Assembly (NCBI GenBank): GCA_964568045.1 | Contig: CAZMOL010000035.1 | Coordinates: 1 to 17,533 of the forward strand | DNA length: 17,533 bases | Reading direction: 5' to 3' | Origin: CAZDDA01 sp964568045 | GTDB lineage: Bacteria; Bipolaricaulota; Bipolaricaulia; UBA7950; UBA9294 | In this document: one piece after another, positions 14,498 to 17,533 of the stretch | How positions within the stretch are numbered: position 1 is the stretch's first letter | Layout of the letters: each line of letters opens with the position of its first letter | The notes under the pieces: generated by a model | Seen by the model: only the letters and a program-made list of their open reading frames with translations | Told to the model about the DNA's origin: nothing | Database searches by the model: none | Position numbers and translations under genes: made by a program

Positions 14498-17373
14498 AGG
14501 AATACACTTTCAGAGAGATCGAGGATCGCTGGCGCGATTTCTGGCGCGAGGGCGGGTACTTCAAAGCGGACACGTCCGATACGACAAAGAAGTTCTACTA
14601 CCTCAATATGTTCCCGTATCCTTCAGGATCTCTTCACGTCGGTCACGGGAGAAACTACATCATCGGCGATGTGGTGACCCGCTTCTACATCATGCGGGGC
14701 TACAACATCCTGAATCCGATGGGCTGGGACGCATTTGGGCTCCCCGCGGAGAACGCCGCAATCGACCGGGGAATCCACCCCCGCGAGTGGACTCTTGCCA
14801 ACATCGCCGAAGCGAAGGAACAGTTCCGTGCCTGGGGGATCGAGTACGATTGGGATCGCGAGGTCACCACTTGCCTTCCCGACTACTACCGCTGGACACA
14901 GTGGCTGTTTCTCAAGCTGTACGAGCACGATCTCGCCTACAAACAGGAAGCGACGGTCCACTATTGCCCGACCTGCGATACCGTGCTCGCCAACGAACAG
15001 GTCGTTGCCGGCGTGTGCGAACGCTGCGGTACGCCACCTCAGGCCAAGACCCTCGAGCAGTGGTTTTTCCGCATCACGACCTACGCCGATCGTCTCCTGG
15101 AGGACCTTCAGACGCTCACCGGCTGGCCGGAAAACGTCAAGAAGATGCAGGAGAACTGGATCGGAAAGAGCATCGGTGCAGAGGTCACCTTCCACACGGA
15201 GGCAGGTGAGGAGATGGTGGTTTTCACCACTCGACCCGACACCTTGTGGGGTGCCACGTTCATGGTACTCGCCCCGGAGCATCCGCTCGTCAATCCGCTG
15301 ACCACTGCCAAACAGCGCGAGGCCGTGGAGGCGTATCGCCGACAGGCAAGTCGAGAGAGCGAGGTGGAACGCGTCTCCACCGAGCGCGACAAGACCGGCG
15401 TATTCACCGGCGGCTACGCCATCAATCCGGTGAACAACGAGAGGATCCCGGTGTGGATCGCCGACTACGTCCTGATGACCTACGGGACCGGTGCGATCAT
15501 GGCCGTCCCCGCTCACGATGAACGCGACATCGAATTCGCCCTCCAATTCGGCCTTCCGATCATCCCGGTCATCGAGCCGACCGATGGCCAGGCCAAGTCG
15601 TTTGTCTTGGCAGGCACCATAAGAGACGGCTTCGGCGAGGCACTCGTCGAGGCAGGAATTACGTTCAAGGAAACCGATGACGCAATGCTGGTCACGCTGG
15701 ACAAGGCCCAGATCGACCGCTACATAGAGATTGCTCGTGCGCATGTCAAGTCAGGCAGCTGGACAGAGATTGTCGGAGCGCGGTTTGCGTTCGTGTTCGA
15801 AGATGCTGTCCTCGATCTTGGCTCGACGGCGTCCGATCGCGAGATCCTCGCCCGCTGCCAGCGCCTTGAGCCCGGATTGCAGAAAAAACGCTCGGTGATG
15901 GAGTTGTTGTGGGGCGTCAAGTGGTACCGCGATCTCCTCTATCACGCAGACTACGGAGCCATGTGCCACTCTGGAGCGTTCAGCGGCACCCCCGGCGAGG
16001 ACGCCGTAGACAAAGTGATCACCTGGCTTGAGGAGACTGGAAAGGGGCACGGCGCAGTCAACTACCGATTACGCGACTGGCTCATCTCCCGCCAGCGCTA
16101 TTGGGGGGCGCCGATCCCGATCGTCTACTGCGAGAAATGCGGAATCGTCCCCGTCCCGGAGGAACAACTACCGGTTCTTCTGCCGGACATCGAGTTCATC
16201 GGCAAGATGGGCCTTGCCGACGTTCCCGGCTATTCCGAGACGACCTGCCCCCGCTGCGGCGAACCGGCCAAGCGCGACACGGACACGATGGACACCTTTG
16301 TCGATTCCTCGTGGTACTATCTCCGCTACATTTCACCGAAGGATGAGACGGCGCCGTTTGACAGCGACGACGTCAATGCGTGGCTTCCGGTCGACCAATA
16401 CGTCGGTGGCGTGGAACACGCCATCCTCCATCTCCTCTACTCACGGTTCTTCACCAAAGCACTCCACGATATGGGCCACACCAGCTTCGACGAACCGTTT
16501 GAGCGACTGTTCACGCAAGGAATGGTCACTTATCCTGCCCATCATTGTTCGGAGCACGGCTGGCTTTATCCGCACGAGGTGAGTGGCAGCCGGTGTCTAC
16601 ATTGTGGGAAAGCGCTGGAAACCGGCGTATTCTCTATGTCCAAGTCGAAGAACAACGTGGTGGCCCCAGCGGAGATCATCGACAGGTATGGGTCAGACAC
16701 CGAACGACTGTACACCCTGTTTATGGGCCCGCCGGATCGCGACATCGAATGGAGCGAAGAAGGCGTCCGCGGTGCGTTCCGTTTCCTCAATCGCTTCTGG
16801 ACCCTCGCCCTTTCTCAGGCCGAACGGGTCGCTACCGGCCCCGCGACCCTCAATCACGCAGCCCTCGATGAGAGTGGGAGAAAGCTGTGGCGCCGCTACA
16901 ACCGGACCATCAAGAAAGTCACAGAGGACATCGAAGGCCGCTTCAACTTCAACACCGCCGTCTCGGCGATCATGGAGCTCGTCAACGAACTCACCCCCTA
17001 CGCGAAAGGTAGAAAGGGAGACGATGGCCTGATTCGGAAGGTGATCGAGGGATTGATCCTCATCCTCTCCCCGTTCGTCCCGTTCATCTGCGAGGAGCTG
17101 TGGCGGCGAATTGGACACACCGACGCCGTCCTCGATCAGCCGTGGCCGTCTTTCTTGACCGATGCACTGGAAGAGGAGACAGTGGAGATCCCTGTACAGA
17201 TCAACGGCAAGGTCCGCGCCCGAGTAGTCGTCCCCATTGAGACAAGCCGTGATCCCGAAGCGCTCAAGGAAACCGTCCTCGCCGTTCCCGAAGTGTCCAA
17301 GAGGCTCGCCGAAAAGGAACTCGTCAAGGTCATCGCCATCCCCGAGAAGATGGTCAGCATCGTCGTCCGCTAG
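14491..17373 (+). CDS. leuS: Leucyl-tRNA synthetase with unusual insertion in the editing region
   Basis: Charges tRNA-Leu. 960 residues, about 100 longer than typical bacterial LeuRS (~860). Class I motifs: HVGH at 49-52 and MSKSK at 716-720. Zinc site CPTC/CERC at 159-179; a second CEKC/CPRC pair at 547-589. The editing domain has TTRPDTLWG at 246-254 and AHDERD at 341-346. Between about 366 and 486 an extra segment is inserted (containing GSWTEIVGARFAFVFEDAV and MELLWGVKWYRDLLYHADYG) before the normal CHSGAFSGTPGEDA region. A third Cys/His cluster (Cys686, His689, Cys702, Cys705) lies just before MSKSK and may be another zinc ribbon. The end INGKVRARVVVP is the usual C-terminal domain. ATG at 14491 overlaps the preceding gene's stop. 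Confidence 0.97.
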   Translation: MVEEYTFREIEDRWRDFWREGGYFKADTSDTTKKFYYLNMFPYPSGSLHVGHGRNYIIGDVVTRFYIMRGYNILNPMGWDAFGLPAENAAIDRGIHPREWTLANIAEAKEQFRAWGIEYDWDREVTTCLPDYYRWTQWLFLKLYEHDLAYKQEATVHYCPTCDTVLANEQVVAGVCERCGTPPQAKTLEQWFFRITTYADRLLEDLQTLTGWPENVKKMQENWIGKSIGAEVTFHTEAGEEMVVFTTRPDTLWGATFMVLAPEHPLVNPLTTAKQREAVEAYRRQASRESEVERVSTERDKTGVFTGGYAINPVNNERIPVWIADYVLMTYGTGAIMAVPAHDERDIEFALQFGLPIIPVIEPTDGQAKSFVLAGTIRDGFGEALVEAGITFKETDDAMLVTLDKAQIDRYIEIARAHVKSGSWTEIVGARFAFVFEDAVLDLGSTASDREILARCQRLEPGLQKKRSVMELLWGVKWYRDLLYHADYGAMCHSGAFSGTPGEDAVDKVITWLEETGKGHGAVNYRLRDWLISRQRYWGAPIPIVYCEKCGIVPVPEEQLPVLLPDIEFIGKMGLADVPGYSETTCPRCGEPAKRDTDTMDTFVDSSWYYLRYISPKDETAPFDSDDVNAWLPVDQYVGGVEHAILHLLYSRFFTKALHDMGHTSFDEPFERLFTQGMVTYPAHHCSEHGWLYPHEVSGSRCLHCGKALETGVFSMSKSKNNVVAPAEIIDRYGSDTERLYTLFMGPPDRDIEWSEEGVRGAFRFLNRFWTLALSQAERVATGPATLNHAALDESGRKLWRRYNRTIKKVTEDIEGRFNFNTAVSAIMELVNELTPYAKGRKGDDGLIRKVIEGLILILSPFVPFICEELWRRIGHTDAVLDQPWPSFLTDALEEETVEIPVQINGKVRARVVVPIETSRDPEALKETVLAVPEVSKRLAEKELVKVIAIPEKMVSIVVR

Positions 17374-17418
17374 AGCCAGCCCCCGGCACTAATTCCTCAG
17401 CTCTAGCAACAAAGCCGC

Positions 17419-17447
17419 TTGAAATCAAGCCACCGATCGAGTAAGAC
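17419..17447 (+). promoter_or_regulatory. Weak possible promoter for tRNA-Ala
   Basis: TTGAAA (17419-17424; 5/6) and TAAGAC (17442-17447; 3/6) are 17 bp apart, ending 13 nt before the tRNA. The tRNA may instead be read through from leuS. Confidence 0.22.
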
Positions 17448-17460
17448 AGTAACGATTATC

Positions 17461-17533
<73 letters not shown>

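Noticed and set aside
14623..15744. Minus-strand frame of 373 codons
   Set aside because: Fully antisense to the well-supported leuS gene, with no recognisable domain; long antisense frames are common opposite GC-rich genes.
17417..17430. GCTTG/CAAGC hairpin as leuS terminator
   Set aside because: Five base pairs only and no T-tract after it.

Overview
The window (17.5 kb, moderately GC-rich) comes from a diderm bacterium that I cannot place with confidence. It encodes lipoprotein signal peptidase and outer-membrane beta-barrel proteins ending in aromatic residues, so it has an outer membrane. The SprA/PorV-like genes resemble the type IX secretion system (T9SS) of Bacteroidota, but the gene order and protein features do not look like a typical member of that phylum. 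A deep-branching candidate phylum such as Bipolaricaulota/Acetothermia is one guess, not a result. A run of exactly 100 N (5755-5854) shows this is a scaffolded draft assembly.

Layout. (1) 1-3132: the 3' end of alaS (+) meets, stop to stop with no spacer, a minus-strand housekeeping group lspA-tmk-dnaN (signal peptidase II, thymidylate kinase, DNA clamp). (2) 3133-5577: a short region that may hold the remnant of an ABC permease, a methylenetetrahydrofolate-reductase-like gene, a hairpin-rich leader, a moaD-like sulfur-carrier gene, and, convergent to it, a MoeB/ThiF-type activating enzyme with its own promoter. MoaD and MoeB would form an activation pair for molybdopterin or another sulfur-transfer pathway. 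(3) 5603-12410: a three-gene minus-strand operon with promoter: a secreted subtilase carrying a T9SS-type C-terminal tail, a PorV-like barrel whose start codon overlaps the subtilase stop (ATGA), and a giant SprA-like outer-membrane protein with a beta-propeller inserted in it. (4) 12411-12780: a divergent promoter region. (5) 12781-17533: a plus-strand group with a small unknown basic protein, a phosphohexomutase and leuS, all overlapping, followed by tRNA-Ala(GGC).

The most interesting content is region 3. A cargo-like protease, a PorV-like shuttle/barrel and a compact SprA-like translocon candidate sit in one transcription unit and look like a minimal, self-contained T9SS-like export system. 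The true C-terminus of the SprA-like protein lies beyond the assembly gap in a different reading frame and ends in Phe, as expected for an outer-membrane barrel. These assignments rest on reading motifs by eye; no database search was possible.
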